Origin: Halomonas sp. Y3
GTDB lineage: Bacteria > Pseudomonadota > Gammaproteobacteria > Pseudomonadales > Halomonadaceae
Assembly (NCBI RefSeq): GCF_024137965.1
Contig: NZ_CP099975.1
Location: 1,426,001 to 1,490,000 of the forward strand
DNA: 64,000 bases
Direction of reading: 5' to 3'
The position numbers and the translations under genes are program-made. Of this stretch, positions 31,189 to 39,402 are shown in pieces. Under the pieces are notes generated by a model, which saw nothing but the letters and a program-made list of their open reading frames with translations, was not told where the DNA came from and made no database searches. The stretch's first letter is position 1, and each line of letters opens with the position of its first letter.

Positions 31189-31205
31189 GTACAGGCATTC
31201 TGTAC
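31189..31205 (-). promoter_or_regulatory. Palindrome in the ompW leader
   Basis: GTACAG-N5-CTGTAC is a perfect inverted repeat 37 bases before the ompW ATG, within the predicted 5' untranslated region. It could be an operator or an RNA hairpin. No regulator is assigned. Confidence 0.4.
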
Positions 31206-31215
31206 CTGTCGAGGT

Positions 31216-31264
31216 TAAGGCAATTTTAATCAGGCCGCCGGGGAACTTTCTTGACGAGCGTCAA
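31216..31264 (-). promoter_or_regulatory. FNR/Anr-type class II promoter of ompW
   Basis: On the minus strand TTGACGCTCGTCAA (31264-31251) fits the FNR/Anr consensus TTGAY-N4-RTCAA perfectly. A -10 box TAAAAT lies at 31228-31223. With the start predicted at 31216, the box is centred exactly at -41.5, the class II position. FNR control of ompW is known in E. coli. Confidence 0.7.
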
Positions 31265-31305
31265 GTGAAGCCGAAATGCACAAGGTGGGTGAGGAACCGA
31301 TAGGG

Positions 31306-31330
31306 CCCCGCCGGGTCGAGCCCGGCGGGG
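31306..31330 (-). terminator. Hairpin after ompW copy 2
   Basis: CCCCGCCGGG and CCCGGCGGGG form a 10-bp stem with a five-base loop, 37 bases after the stop of the second ompW gene. The following minus-strand bases (CTATCGGTTCC) have no T-run, so it may be weak. Confidence 0.5.
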
Positions 31331-31366
31331 TCCTTGGTTACCGCCATCGTCCTGCCTGGCGCGACA

Positions 31367-31981
31367 TCAGAACTGGTAGGTGATGCCCCCGCCGATGGTC
31401 ATGGGGTCGATCTTGGCCTCGCCGATCTTGTCGCCGCCCAGGCGCACATCCGCCGAGACGTCGGCATAGCTGACGAAGCCGTTGAGCATGACGCCCTGGG
31501 CCACGGCCAGGTCCACCCCTGCCTGGCCGATAACGCCATAGCTGCGGCGCACGTCGAGCCCGGGCAACTCCTCGCCGGAGAAGCGGGTGTAATTGAGGCC
31601 GGCGCCTGCATAAGGCTGGACGCGGGAGTCCATGCCGCCCAGCGGATAGTAGTTGACCAGCAGATTGACCGGCATGCGGTCGACGCTGCCGATAGGGCCT
31701 CCGCCCAGTGTCAGGTCATGCTCGACCTTCTCCTGGCCGCTGAGCTCGATGCCGATCTGGTCGGTAAAGAGGTAGCCCAGGCCGTAGTAGAATCCGCGCT
31801 CGTCTGAGACATTCAGGCGCAGGTTGTCAGCGGTCAGATCACCATTGTTGGATTTGACGTCGGTCTGGGCGATACCGCCGCGGACAAAGACGTCACCGGC
31901 CTGGTAGGCCAGCGCGGCCTGGCTGGCGATCAGGCCGGCGGCGGAGAGCAGGGCAGCGGTGATGAGGCGATGCTGATTCAT
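31367..31981 (-). CDS. OmpW family outer membrane protein (copy 2)
   Basis: The 204-residue precursor has a signal peptide (LITAALLSAAGLIASQAALA) and the same barrel layout as copy 1: GDVFVRGGIAQTDVKS, GIELSGQEKVEHDLTL, LLVNYYPLGGMDSRVQPYAG and C-terminal ITYQF. I start at ATG 31981 because it begins a clean signal peptide. The ORF to 32128 is upstream leader. The two copies are clearly paralogues but diverged. No FNR box is seen before this one, so the two may be expressed under different conditions. Confidence 0.9.
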   Translation of the reverse strand: MNQHRLITAALLSAAGLIASQAALAYQAGDVFVRGGIAQTDVKSNNGDLTADNLRLNVSDERGFYYGLGYLFTDQIGIELSGQEKVEHDLTLGGGPIGSVDRMPVNLLVNYYPLGGMDSRVQPYAGAGLNYTRFSGEELPGLDVRRSYGVIGQAGVDLAVAQGVMLNGFVSYADVSADVRLGGDKIGEAKIDPMTIGGGITYQF

Positions 31982-32259
31982 CAGTGAGACCTCGCGTCGG
32001 TCATGGGCGTCAGGGGCCCGGGGAGAAATCTTTTGTTGTACAAGGGTGACTATAGAATATGAGATGGTAGAAGTCTTGAAAAATGTTGCGGCGAGTGAAA
32101 TGGCCACTGAGTGCGGCCTGTCAGGCAAGAATTGAAGGCTGGCCAGGGGAGGGCTAGGGGGTGCCTGTACAAGAATTGCCGCGTCGCAACGTCGGCGGGT
32201 CGCGCATCGGTCGGAAATCGTCTTGACTTGGGGAAGCAGGCCCCTTGGGAGGAACGACC

Positions 32260-32559
32260 ATGCGTATCGCCTCTGCTGTCGTACAGGCCCGGCGGGAGCC
32301 GGCGCTCACTCTGCTGGTAGCGGCGGGGCTGGCGGTCTGGCTGCTGCTGCAGCCGGCGCTGATCCAGGGGTTGCCCCTCGGGATGCGCCTGCCGGCGGTG
32401 CTGCTGGGTATCTGGGCCCTGGGAGCGGCCTTTGTGCGCCCGCTGGGCCTCTCCCCCGGGCGCCGCTGGCAGCGCCGGCTGGCGACGCCGCCCTGGAGCC
32501 TGGTGGCACTGGGGCTGTTTGCCGGCCTGCTGCTGGGTCGCGCACTGCTGGGAGGCTGA
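32260..32559 (+). CDS. Small membrane protein, 99 residues
   Basis: The protein has three hydrophobic stretches: TLLVAAGLAVWLLLQPALI, AVLLGIWALGAAFV and LVALGLFAGLLLG, separated by short basic loops (QARREP, SPGRRWQRR), which fits a small inner-membrane protein. I do not recognise the family. GGGAGGAAC lies before ATG 32260. The gene stands alone, ended by a terminator shared with putP. Confidence 0.65.
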   Translation: MRIASAVVQARREPALTLLVAAGLAVWLLLQPALIQGLPLGMRLPAVLLGIWALGAAFVRPLGLSPGRRWQRRLATPPWSLVALGLFAGLLLGRALLGG

Positions 32560-32597
32560 TGCGAAGAGAGCCTGTTCCCGGGTGCCCTCACCAATAA

Positions 32598-32621
32598 AAA
32601 GAGCTCCCGAAGGAGCTCTTT
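32598..32621. terminator. Bidirectional terminator between small membrane gene and putP
   Basis: AAAGAGCTCC and GGAGCTCTTT form a 10-bp stem with a CGAA tetraloop, flanked by A-rich sequence on the left and TCT on the right, so it works for both converging genes. Confidence 0.8.
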
Positions 32622-32637
32622 CTCTACCTCGCTCGGG

Positions 32638-34143
32638 TCACGATGCCCGGCTGTCACGCTCGATATGCCGATACTCACCGGCGTCGGCCGTCATGCTGCT
32701 CACCGCGATGATGGCGACGAGGGAGGCAATGAAGCCGGGGATGATCTCGTACACGCCGGGGCCGCCCATGAATTCGGCGTTCCAGCCAAGCGTGATCCAG
32801 AGCATCACGGTGACGGCACCCACGACCATGCCAGCGATGGCGCCGGCGCCGTTGGTGCGCGGCCACATCAGCGACATGATGATCAGCGGGCCGAACGCCG
32901 CCCCGAAGCCAGCCCAGGCGTTGCTGACCAGCCCCAGCACCTGAGAGTCCTCGTCGGAGGCGATGATGGCGGCCACCACGCCGACGATCACCACGCAGAG
33001 GCGGCCTATCGCGACACTCTCCTTCTCGCTGGCTTCCTTGCGCAGGAAGAGGCGGTAGAAGTCTTCGGTCAGCGACGAGGAGGAGACCAGCAGCTGGCTG
33101 GAGATGGTGCTCATGATGGCCGCGAGAAGGGCCGCATAGAGGAAGCCGGTGATCAGCGGGTGGAACAGCAGGTTGGCCAGGATGATGAAGATGGTTTCAG
33201 GGTCCTGAACGTCCATCCCGTTGCGGATCGCGTAGGCCCGGCCGAATACGCCGAGGGAGACGGCGCCGATCAGGGAGATAAGCATCCAGCTCATGCCGAT
33301 GTTGCGGGCAATGGGCACATCCTTCAGCGTGCGAATGGCCATGAAGCGCACGATGATATGGGGCTGGCCGAAGTAGCCGAGCCCCCAGGCCACCGCGGAG
33401 AGCCAGCCGACGAAGGTCAGCCCCGCCGTCCAGGAGAGCAGCGTCGGGTCGACCGAGTTGAGGGTCTCGGAGGCCTGGGCGAAGCCGCCGCCGCCTTCCC
33501 CGAAGAGCACAACCGCCGGCATGAGCACCAGCGCCAGCATCATGATGCAGCCCTGCACGAAGTCGGTCAGGCTCACGGCCAGGAAGCCGCCGACCACCGT
33601 GTAGGCCAGCACCACGCCCAGGGTGATCACGACGCCCATGGCGTAATCGCTCATCCCGCCGAAGTTGTAGATACCGGAGAAGGCGCTCTCGAACAGCTTG
33701 CCGCCCGCCACCAGGCCAGACGCCGTATAGACCGCGAAGAAGACGACGATGACGACGGCAGATACCGTGCGCAGGGCGAGTGCCCGGGTCGGGAAGCGGT
33801 TGGCCAGAAAGGCCGGAATGGTAATGGCATTACCATAGTGGACCGTCTGTTCCCGCAGGCGAGGTGCGACCAGCGTCCAGTTGAGGAAGGCGCCCACCAG
33901 CAGGCCGATACCGATCCAGGCAGAGCCCAGGCCAGAGATGAAGAGCGCGCCGGGCAAGCCCAGCAGCAGCCAGCCGCTCATGTCCGAGGCGCCGGCCGAT
34001 AGTGCCGCCACCTTGGGACTGAGGGCGCGGCCCCCCAGCATATAGTCTTCCGAGGAAGAGGTGGCTCTCTGCATGGCATAGACGCCGATGGCGATCATGA
34101 GCACGAAGTAACCAATCAGGCTGATCCAGACACCAATGGCCAT
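32638..34143 (-). CDS. putP: Sodium/proline symporter PutP
   Basis: The 501-residue protein has about 13 transmembrane helices of the sodium:solute symporter family. Recognisable PutP parts are SSSEDYMLGGRALSP, SAGASDMSGWLLLGLPGA, HYGNAITIPAFLANRFP and the sodium-site region ISSQLLVSSSSLTEDFYR. It imports L-proline with Na+, both as nutrient and as an osmoprotectant route useful to a halophile. It lies 109 bases after putA on the same strand, so it is probably co-regulated with putA. Confidence 0.94.
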   Translation of the reverse strand: MAIGVWISLIGYFVLMIAIGVYAMQRATSSSEDYMLGGRALSPKVAALSAGASDMSGWLLLGLPGALFISGLGSAWIGIGLLVGAFLNWTLVAPRLREQTVHYGNAITIPAFLANRFPTRALALRTVSAVVIVVFFAVYTASGLVAGGKLFESAFSGIYNFGGMSDYAMGVVITLGVVLAYTVVGGFLAVSLTDFVQGCIMMLALVLMPAVVLFGEGGGGFAQASETLNSVDPTLLSWTAGLTFVGWLSAVAWGLGYFGQPHIIVRFMAIRTLKDVPIARNIGMSWMLISLIGAVSLGVFGRAYAIRNGMDVQDPETIFIILANLLFHPLITGFLYAALLAAIMSTISSQLLVSSSSLTEDFYRLFLRKEASEKESVAIGRLCVVIVGVVAAIIASDEDSQVLGLVSNAWAGFGAAFGPLIIMSLMWPRTNGAGAIAGMVVGAVTVMLWITLGWNAEFMGGPGVYEIIPGFIASLVAIIAVSSMTADAGEYRHIERDSRAS

Positions 34144-34252
34144 AGAAGTTCTCCAGTTCGTGAGGACGGAGCGGACTCCGTCCGGTGAGCGCCCTCGCGT
34201 GAGTCATCACTCGGGCGCCGTCTTGTTGTTGATGACGGCAGGCTGCTGCCGG

Positions 34253-37200
34253 TCATTCGTCTCCCAGTGCAAGCAGTGAGGCGTTGCCGCCCAGGGCGGC
34301 GGTGTTGACGGTCACCGTCTTCTCGGTGGCGAAGCGCAGCAGGTAGTGCGGCCCGCCCGCCTTGGGTCCGGTGCCGGAGAGCCCCAGGCCACCGAAGGGC
34401 TGCACGCCCACAACGGCACCGATGATATTGCGGTTCACATAGACGTTACCAACACGAATTTTCTGCGCTATTTCATCGGCAAAGGATTCATTGCGGCTGT
34501 GCACGCCGAAGGTTAGGCCGTAACCGCGGCCGTTGATCGAATCGATCACTCGGTCGATCTCGCTGCTCTTGTAGCGGACGATATGCAGGATCGGACCGAA
34601 CTGCTCCCGCTCCAGGGCCTCGATACCGTCGATCTCGAAGGCCACCGGGGCCACGAAGGTGCCGTGAGCGGTCTCGTGGGTCTCCAGGCGCGTCTCGGCC
34701 ACCAGCCGGTCCTCGGCCTTGAGCGTCTCGATATGGGCGGTGAGGCCCGCCCGGGCATCCTCGTCGATCACCGGCCCCACATCGGTGCCCAGGTCGCGGG
34801 GGTCGCCCACGCGCAGCTCATCCATGGCCCCCTTGAGGATCTCGATGACCCGGTCAGCCACGTCCTCCTGAAGATAGAGCACCCGCAGCGCCGAGCAGCG
34901 CTGGCCGGCGCTCTGGAAGGCCGACTGGATGACATCGGCCACCACCTGCTCGGGAAGGGCGGTGGAGTCGACAATCATGGCGTTCATGCCGCCGGTCTCG
35001 GCGACCAGCGTCGGCAGGGCGGCGCCCTCGCGGTCGGCCAGGGCGCGGTTGATCACCTGGGCGGTATCGGTGCCGCCGGTAAAGACCACCCCGGTGATGC
35101 GGGGGTCGCCGGTGAGCACGCTGCCCACGGTCGGGCCGTCGCCGGGCAGCAGCTGTACCACCTCCCGGGGCATGCCGGCCTCATGCAGCAGCTCGATCAC
35201 CCGGTGGGCGACGATGGAGGTCTGCTCCGCGGGCTTGGCCAGCACGGTGTTGCCCGCGACAGCGGCGGCCACCACCTGGCCGCAGAAGATCGCCACCGGG
35301 AAGTTCCAGGGGCTGATCGCCGCGAAGACCCCCTTGCCGGCGAGCATCAGCCGGTTGGATTCGCCGGTGGGGCCGGGCAGGGCGGTCGCCTCGCCGAAGA
35401 GCTCCTCGGCCTTCATGGCGTAGTAGCGGCAGAAGTCCACCGCCTCGCGGATCTCGTCGACGCCGTCGGTCAGCAGCTTGCCGCCCTCACGGGAGCAGAG
35501 CGTCATCAGCTCCGCCATATGGGTCTCCATCAGGTCGCCCAGGCGGCGAATGATGGCGGCCCGCTCGGCCACCGGGGTGGCCTGCCAGCGGGGGAAGGCG
35601 GCCCAGGCGGCGTCCACGGCGCGGGCAGCCTCGTCGGCGCTGGTCCACTGTACCCGGCCTACCCGCTGGCGCCGGTCGAAGGGGCAGAGCACCTCCTGGC
35701 AGCGGGCGGGATCAGCGGGCACTTCGAAGGCGAGCAGCGGCTTGACGCTGTGCTCGCGCTCCATGTGTTTGGCCATGGCCTCCATCAGCGGCTGGTAGTG
35801 GCTGCGCACATTGAGGTTCACCCCCCGGGAGTTGCGCCGCTGCTCGCCATAGATCTCCGCGGGCAGCGGGATGCGGGAGTTGGCGTAGCGCGGCTGCTGG
35901 CGCAGGGTCTCGGCGGGGTGCACGCAGAGCGACTCCACCGGCACCCTGGGGTCCACCAGCTGGTGGACGAACGACGAGTTGGCGCCGTTCTCCAGCAGGC
36001 GGCGAACCAGATACGGAAGCAGGTCCTTGTGGGCGCCCACCGGCGCATAGATGCGGCAGTAGGTGCCCTTGGGCGCCCGGGGCAGGGCGGCGTCGTAGAG
36101 GGCCTCGCCCATGCCGTGCAGGCGCTGGAACTCGAAGGGGCGCGAGGCCTCGTTGGCCTGTTCGAGAATGGCGCTGATGGTGTGGGCGTTATGGGTGGCG
36201 AACTGCGGGAAGATCCGCCCGCGGGTGGCGTCGGAGAGCAGGAAGCGCGCGCAGACCAGGTAGGCAACGTCGGTGCAGGCCTTGCGCGTGTAGACCGGGT
36301 AGCCCTCCACCCCGAGCTGCTGGGACTCCTTGATCTCGCTGTCCCAGTAGGCGCCCTTGACCAGGCGCAGGGGGATCTCGTCGCCCTGCTGGTCGGCCAG
36401 GCGGTTGAGGTAGTGCAGCACCGGCAGGGCGCGCTTGGCGTAGGCCTGCACCACCAGCCCGAAGTGGCCCCAGCCCCGAGCCTCCTGGCTCTCGTAGACG
36501 GCCCGGAATACCTCCAGGGAGATCTCCAGGCGGTCGACCTCCTCGGCGTCGATGGTCAGGGCGACGTCCCGCTCCCGGGCCATGGCCACCAGCCGCTTGA
36601 CGCTGTCGACCAGCTCATGGAGTACCTGGTCGCGGCGGCCGAACTCGTAGCGCGGGTGCAGCGCGGAGAGCTTGATGGAGACCGAAGGGGCGGGGGTCCT
36701 GTCGGTCAGCGCCTGGCTGGCCTTGCCGACTCGTTCGATGGCGCGGGCGTAGTCGTCGAAGTACTTGCGTGCGTCGCTGCGGGTGCGAGCGGCTTCCCCC
36801 AGCATGTCGTAGGAGTAGGTGTAGCCCTTGTCGAAGAGCGGTTGCGAACGCTTGAGCGCCTCGTCGATGTCGCGGCCCAGCACAAACTGCTTGCCCATCA
36901 CCTTCATGGCCTCGCGCATGGCCCGGCGAATCACGGGTTCACCCATGCGGTTGACCAGCTTGTTGATAAAGCCGGCGGGGCGACCCTCCCTGGGGTGATC
37001 CAGGTTGAGCACCCGACCGGTCATCAGCAGGCCCCAGGTCGAGGCGTTGACGAACCAGGAGTCGCTCTGGCCGAGGTGGGACTTCCAGTCGGCGGGGCCC
37101 AGCTTGTCCTCGATCAGGGCATCGGCAGTGGCGCGGTCGGGGATGCGCAGCATCGCCTCGGCCAGGCACATCAGCATCAGCCCCTCGTGGGTGTCGAGGC

Positions 37201-37444
37201 TGTACTCCTGCAGCAGCTGGTCGATGGAGTCCACGGCGGTGTCCATCTCGCGGATCTCGCGGACCAGTTCGGCGGTCTTGCCGGCGATGCGCTGGAAGTC
37301 GCGGGTGTCGGCGCTGAGCACCTTGACCAGCTCGGCGACGAAGTCATCTTCATCGATGGCATAGTGCTCGCTTACGCGAGCGAAGAGGGTGTCCAGATCC
37401 TGCTGCCAGGTGGCGGTATCCAGCATGGTGGTGGCGTCGAGCAT
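34253..37444 (-). CDS. putA: Bifunctional proline dehydrogenase / glutamate-semialdehyde dehydrogenase PutA
   Basis: The 1063-residue protein oxidises proline to glutamate. The FAD-binding proline dehydrogenase barrel includes KLSALHPRYE and RLVKGAYWDSEIK near residue 365. The aldehyde dehydrogenase half has the NAD-binding and active-site stretches AETGGMNAMIV near 818 and the catalytic cysteine in SAGQRCSALR near 850. It lacks the N-terminal ribbon-helix-helix DNA-binding domain of the 1320-residue E. coli PutA, so it cannot repress put itself. Regulation is therefore expected from elsewhere, most likely the AraC gene upstream. Start ATG 37444. A second in-frame ATG at 37426 is possible. 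Confidence 0.95.
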   Translation of the reverse strand: MLDATTMLDTATWQQDLDTLFARVSEHYAIDEDDFVAELVKVLSADTRDFQRIAGKTAELVREIREMDTAVDSIDQLLQEYSLDTHEGLMLMCLAEAMLRIPDRATADALIEDKLGPADWKSHLGQSDSWFVNASTWGLLMTGRVLNLDHPREGRPAGFINKLVNRMGEPVIRRAMREAMKVMGKQFVLGRDIDEALKRSQPLFDKGYTYSYDMLGEAARTRSDARKYFDDYARAIERVGKASQALTDRTPAPSVSIKLSALHPRYEFGRRDQVLHELVDSVKRLVAMARERDVALTIDAEEVDRLEISLEVFRAVYESQEARGWGHFGLVVQAYAKRALPVLHYLNRLADQQGDEIPLRLVKGAYWDSEIKESQQLGVEGYPVYTRKACTDVAYLVCARFLLSDATRGRIFPQFATHNAHTISAILEQANEASRPFEFQRLHGMGEALYDAALPRAPKGTYCRIYAPVGAHKDLLPYLVRRLLENGANSSFVHQLVDPRVPVESLCVHPAETLRQQPRYANSRIPLPAEIYGEQRRNSRGVNLNVRSHYQPLMEAMAKHMEREHSVKPLLAFEVPADPARCQEVLCPFDRRQRVGRVQWTSADEAARAVDAAWAAFPRWQATPVAERAAIIRRLGDLMETHMAELMTLCSREGGKLLTDGVDEIREAVDFCRYYAMKAEELFGEATALPGPTGESNRLMLAGKGVFAAISPWNFPVAIFCGQVVAAAVAGNTVLAKPAEQTSIVAHRVIELLHEAGMPREVVQLLPGDGPTVGSVLTGDPRITGVVFTGGTDTAQVINRALADREGAALPTLVAETGGMNAMIVDSTALPEQVVADVIQSAFQSAGQRCSALRVLYLQEDVADRVIEILKGAMDELRVGDPRDLGTDVGPVIDEDARAGLTAHIETLKAEDRLVAETRLETHETAHGTFVAPVAFEIDGIEALEREQFGPILHIVRYKSSEIDRVIDSINGRGYGLTFGVHSRNESFADEIAQKIRVGNVYVNRNIIGAVVGVQPFGGLGLSGTGPKAGGPHYLLRFATEKTVTVNTAALGGNASLLALGDE

Positions 37445-37557
37445 CGGTTTCCCCCGGGAGTCTCGTCAGGCGGAAGGGTGCCGTTTTCCAGGCAGGCGTG
37501 ATCACTGCGTGAAACGGCCGTACCCCTGACTTTAGGAGCCTAGGGGATGGCGTGCTT

Positions 37558-37591
37558 GCGGATTTCGCGGGAGTGGCGGCGGATTTCGCGG
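37558..37591 (-). promoter_or_regulatory. Direct repeats upstream of putA, candidate AraC-family operator
   Basis: GCGGATTTCGCGG occurs at 37558-37570 and again, identical, at 37579-37591, a period of 21 bp (two helical turns). It lies 114-147 bases before the putA ATG and directly after the AraC-type regulator gene. Same-face direct repeats are the normal site architecture for AraC-family activators. Confidence 0.6.
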
Positions 37592-37636
37592 ATTCTGTGG
37601 CGTCCCTGTCCGCGAGGGTTAGACTTTAGTCGCTAC

Positions 37637-38446
37637 CTATGCTCGACCCTGGCGGGAAACCCGGTTCAGCGGCCGCGGACGCTCGGCGGGCTGTCGCAGC
37701 TGGCTCGGGGGGGCGCCGAAGGCGTTACGGCAGGCGCTGGCAAAGGCGCTCTGACTGCCGAAGCCGGTACGGGCGGCGACCTCCGCCACGGGCAGGCCGG
37801 TGGCGGAGAGCAGGTGGCGGGCCGCCTCCAGGCGCCGGCGGCGTACGTATTGCCAGGGCGAGAGGCCGGTCTGCTGTCGAAAGCGCTCCCGGAAGTGGGC
37901 CTCGCTCATGCAGGCCTCCCGTGCCAGGTCGCCCACCTGCAGGGGGCTTGCCAGGTGGCGTTCGATAAAGCGGTCGAGGCGTGCCAGGTCCAGGGGGCGG
38001 CCCCGGGGCGCCGGTGGGCTACCGCCCAGCCGCTCGTTGAGGCAACCCAGCAGGGTGCCGGCCAGGCGCTCCTGCTGGCCGGTGCCAAGGGGGTGGGGAG
38101 CGTGCTCGAGCTCGAGCAGCAGGAAGTCCAGGTAGCGGCGCAGGGGGGCGTCCAGGGCGAAGAAGCGCGGGGCATCGAAGAGGCGCGCCAGTTCATGATG
38201 GAGACCGGTGAGGCAGGCCGCCTCACCTGGGAGGTCGAGGATCAGCTGGCGATTCTCGCCGCTCCCGGCGTAGTAGTGCACGTGGTTGGCCGGCACGATG
38301 CAGCCCGACAGCGCCGAGATGGCGCCGCCCAGTCCCTCGATCTCGAACTCCGCGCGCCCCTCCAGGCCGATCACGATCTGATGGTAGTCGTGTGCATGGT
38401 GGAGGGTGGCGGTATCGAGGGGGATCTGGCGGATGGCGCTCGACAT
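37637..38446 (-). CDS. AraC family regulator, probable PruR-type activator of put genes
   Basis: The 269-residue protein has an N-terminal cupin-like effector domain (HAHDYHQIVIGLEGRAEFEI) and a C-terminal AraC DNA-binding pair of helix-turn-helix motifs: LQVGDLAREACMSEAHFRERFRQQ-type region and GLPVAEVAARTGFGSQSAFASA. In Pseudomonas the AraC-type PruR lies beside putA and activates putA and putP. The position here, immediately upstream of a short PutA lacking its own DNA-binding domain, supports the same role. Orthology to PruR is inference. Confidence 0.85.
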   Translation of the reverse strand: MSSAIRQIPLDTATLHHAHDYHQIVIGLEGRAEFEIEGLGGAISALSGCIVPANHVHYYAGSGENRQLILDLPGEAACLTGLHHELARLFDAPRFFALDAPLRRYLDFLLLELEHAPHPLGTGQQERLAGTLLGCLNERLGGSPPAPRGRPLDLARLDRFIERHLASPLQVGDLAREACMSEAHFRERFRQQTGLSPWQYVRRRRLEAARHLLSATGLPVAEVAARTGFGSQSAFASACRNAFGAPPSQLRQPAERPRPLNRVSRQGRA

Positions 38447-38504
38447 CAGGTCATGCCCGTTTCGGCTGGCGAAGTCCTCAGTCTAGCCTATCGACGCCCC
38501 GGGC

Positions 38505-38879
38505 TCACTCGCCGCGGCGCTGCTGTTCGCGCAGGGCCAGATGGCGGGCGAGGTGGTCGCGCAGGGCCTGGAGCTCTTCCTGCCCGGCGGCATCCAGCAG
38601 GGGCTTGCCGCGGCTGACGCGGCCGTGGTTGCCATGCTCGTCCACCAGTCGCTGGGCGCGACGGCGGATGCTGTCCAGGGTCTCGTCGTGGCGGATGGGG
38701 TAGCCGATGATGGCATTCCACTCGGTCTCAGTGACCTCGCTGGCCAGGGCGCGGTCGATCAGCGCGAGCAGCTGGGCGGGCTCGGTGCGATAGCGGGGGG
38801 TGCCGGAGAGCAGCAGCAGGGCGGTCATGCCGCCGAAGATCAGCAGGCAGACGGCAAAGACAAGCAGGAACAGGGCCAT
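38505..38879 (-). CDS. Hypothetical membrane-anchored protein, 124 residues
   Basis: One N-terminal transmembrane helix (ALFLLVFAVCLLIFGGMTALL) is followed by a soluble helical region (QLLALIDRALASEVTETEWN, LDSIRRRAQRLVDEHG, LQALRDHLARHLALREQQ). I do not recognise the family. The ATG at 38879 opens the hydrophobic helix directly. A GTG at 38903 is an alternative. It is separated from the AraC gene by 58 bases. Confidence 0.6.
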   Translation of the reverse strand: MALFLLVFAVCLLIFGGMTALLLLSGTPRYRTEPAQLLALIDRALASEVTETEWNAIIGYPIRHDETLDSIRRRAQRLVDEHGNHGRVSRGKPLLDAAGQEELQALRDHLARHLALREQQRRGE

Positions 38880-38967
38880 GGGGCGATCACAAAGCTCTGC
38901 CACTACCTGTTTTAGGTTGAAGCAGGTAGATCCACGCCAAGTGGGTGTAAGGGTGAAAACTGGGGCG

Positions 38968-39041
38968 TGGAGCGGGTGAAGGGAATCGAACCCTCGTCTT
39001 AAGCTTGGGAAGCTTCTGCTCTACCATTGAGCTACACCCGC
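38968..39041 (-). tRNA. tRNA-Gly (anticodon CCC)
   Basis: The 74-base minus-strand sequence folds into a full cloverleaf: acceptor GCGGGTG with CACCCGC, D-arm GCTC-AATGGTA-GAGC, anticodon loop TTCCCAA giving CCC, T-arm with GTTCGATT, and an encoded CCA end. It closely resembles E. coli glyU. The first anticodon-stem pair appears to be a G-A mismatch, as best I can align it. Confidence 0.93.
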
Positions 39042-39053
39042 TAGGCGGTTTCG

Positions 39054-39082
39054 ATAGTAAAACCAAATGCTTAGCCATGCAA
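39054..39082 (-). promoter_or_regulatory. Promoter of tRNA-Gly
   Basis: On the minus strand TTGCAT (39082-39077) and TACTAT (39059-39054) are separated by exactly 17 bases, 12 bases before the mature tRNA 5' end. Confidence 0.6.
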
Positions 39083-39099
39083 GCCGCGGCGCGGCCTTT

Positions 39100-39315
39100 T
39101 TCGCGTTTGCGCTGCAAGTTGCTGTTTCTTCGGTGTGTTGCCGGGCGAGAGGCGCTCCCGACAATAAAATTTCGACCGCTCCCGAACTTTTCCTCGCAGC
39201 ACTGTCTGAGTAAGCACAGGCAACAGCGCGATAGCAGTCGCTAACACTGTTGTTCTGGCTCGCAGTTTTTCGATCGATGCTTGGCCGTTTCCCCTAGGGA
39301 GGCGGCCTTCTTTTT
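39100..39315 (+). ncRNA. Candidate plus-strand transcript ending in an orphan terminator
   Basis: No plus-strand gene lies here, yet 39283-39307 forms an 11-bp stem (GGCCGTTTCCC with GGGAGGCGGCC, two T-G wobbles, CTA loop) followed by TTCTTTTT, a strong terminator for plus-strand transcription. Upstream, CAACAG/CTGTTG arms around 39211-39254 suggest another hairpin. The 5' end is not defined; I see no clear promoter. The rest of the 361-base gap between tRNA-Gly and the CBS gene holds the tRNA promoter and a second terminator. Confidence 0.35.
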
Positions 39316-39360
39316 GGCGGGGTGGCGGGCGGCAGCCGCCCGGCCGGGGCGTCACACGAA

Positions 39361-39384
39361 AGCGCCCCGCCGTGGCGGGGCGCT
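39361..39384 (-). terminator. Terminator of the CBS-domain gene
   Basis: AGCGCCCCGCC and GGCGGGGCGCT form an 11-bp perfect stem 19 bases after the CBS gene stop, followed on the minus strand by TTCGTG. Confidence 0.7.
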
Positions 39385-39402
39385 GGATCGGTGGTGAAAA
39401 GC

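Noticed and set aside
34583-37501. A 972-codon open frame opposite putA
   Set aside because: Low-complexity G/L/H-rich translation without motifs, fully inside putA on the other strand.
39071-39355. A 94-codon minus-strand frame upstream of tRNA-Gly
   Set aside because: Arginine-rich translation crossing the tRNA promoter and a plus-strand terminator; no ribosome-binding site.
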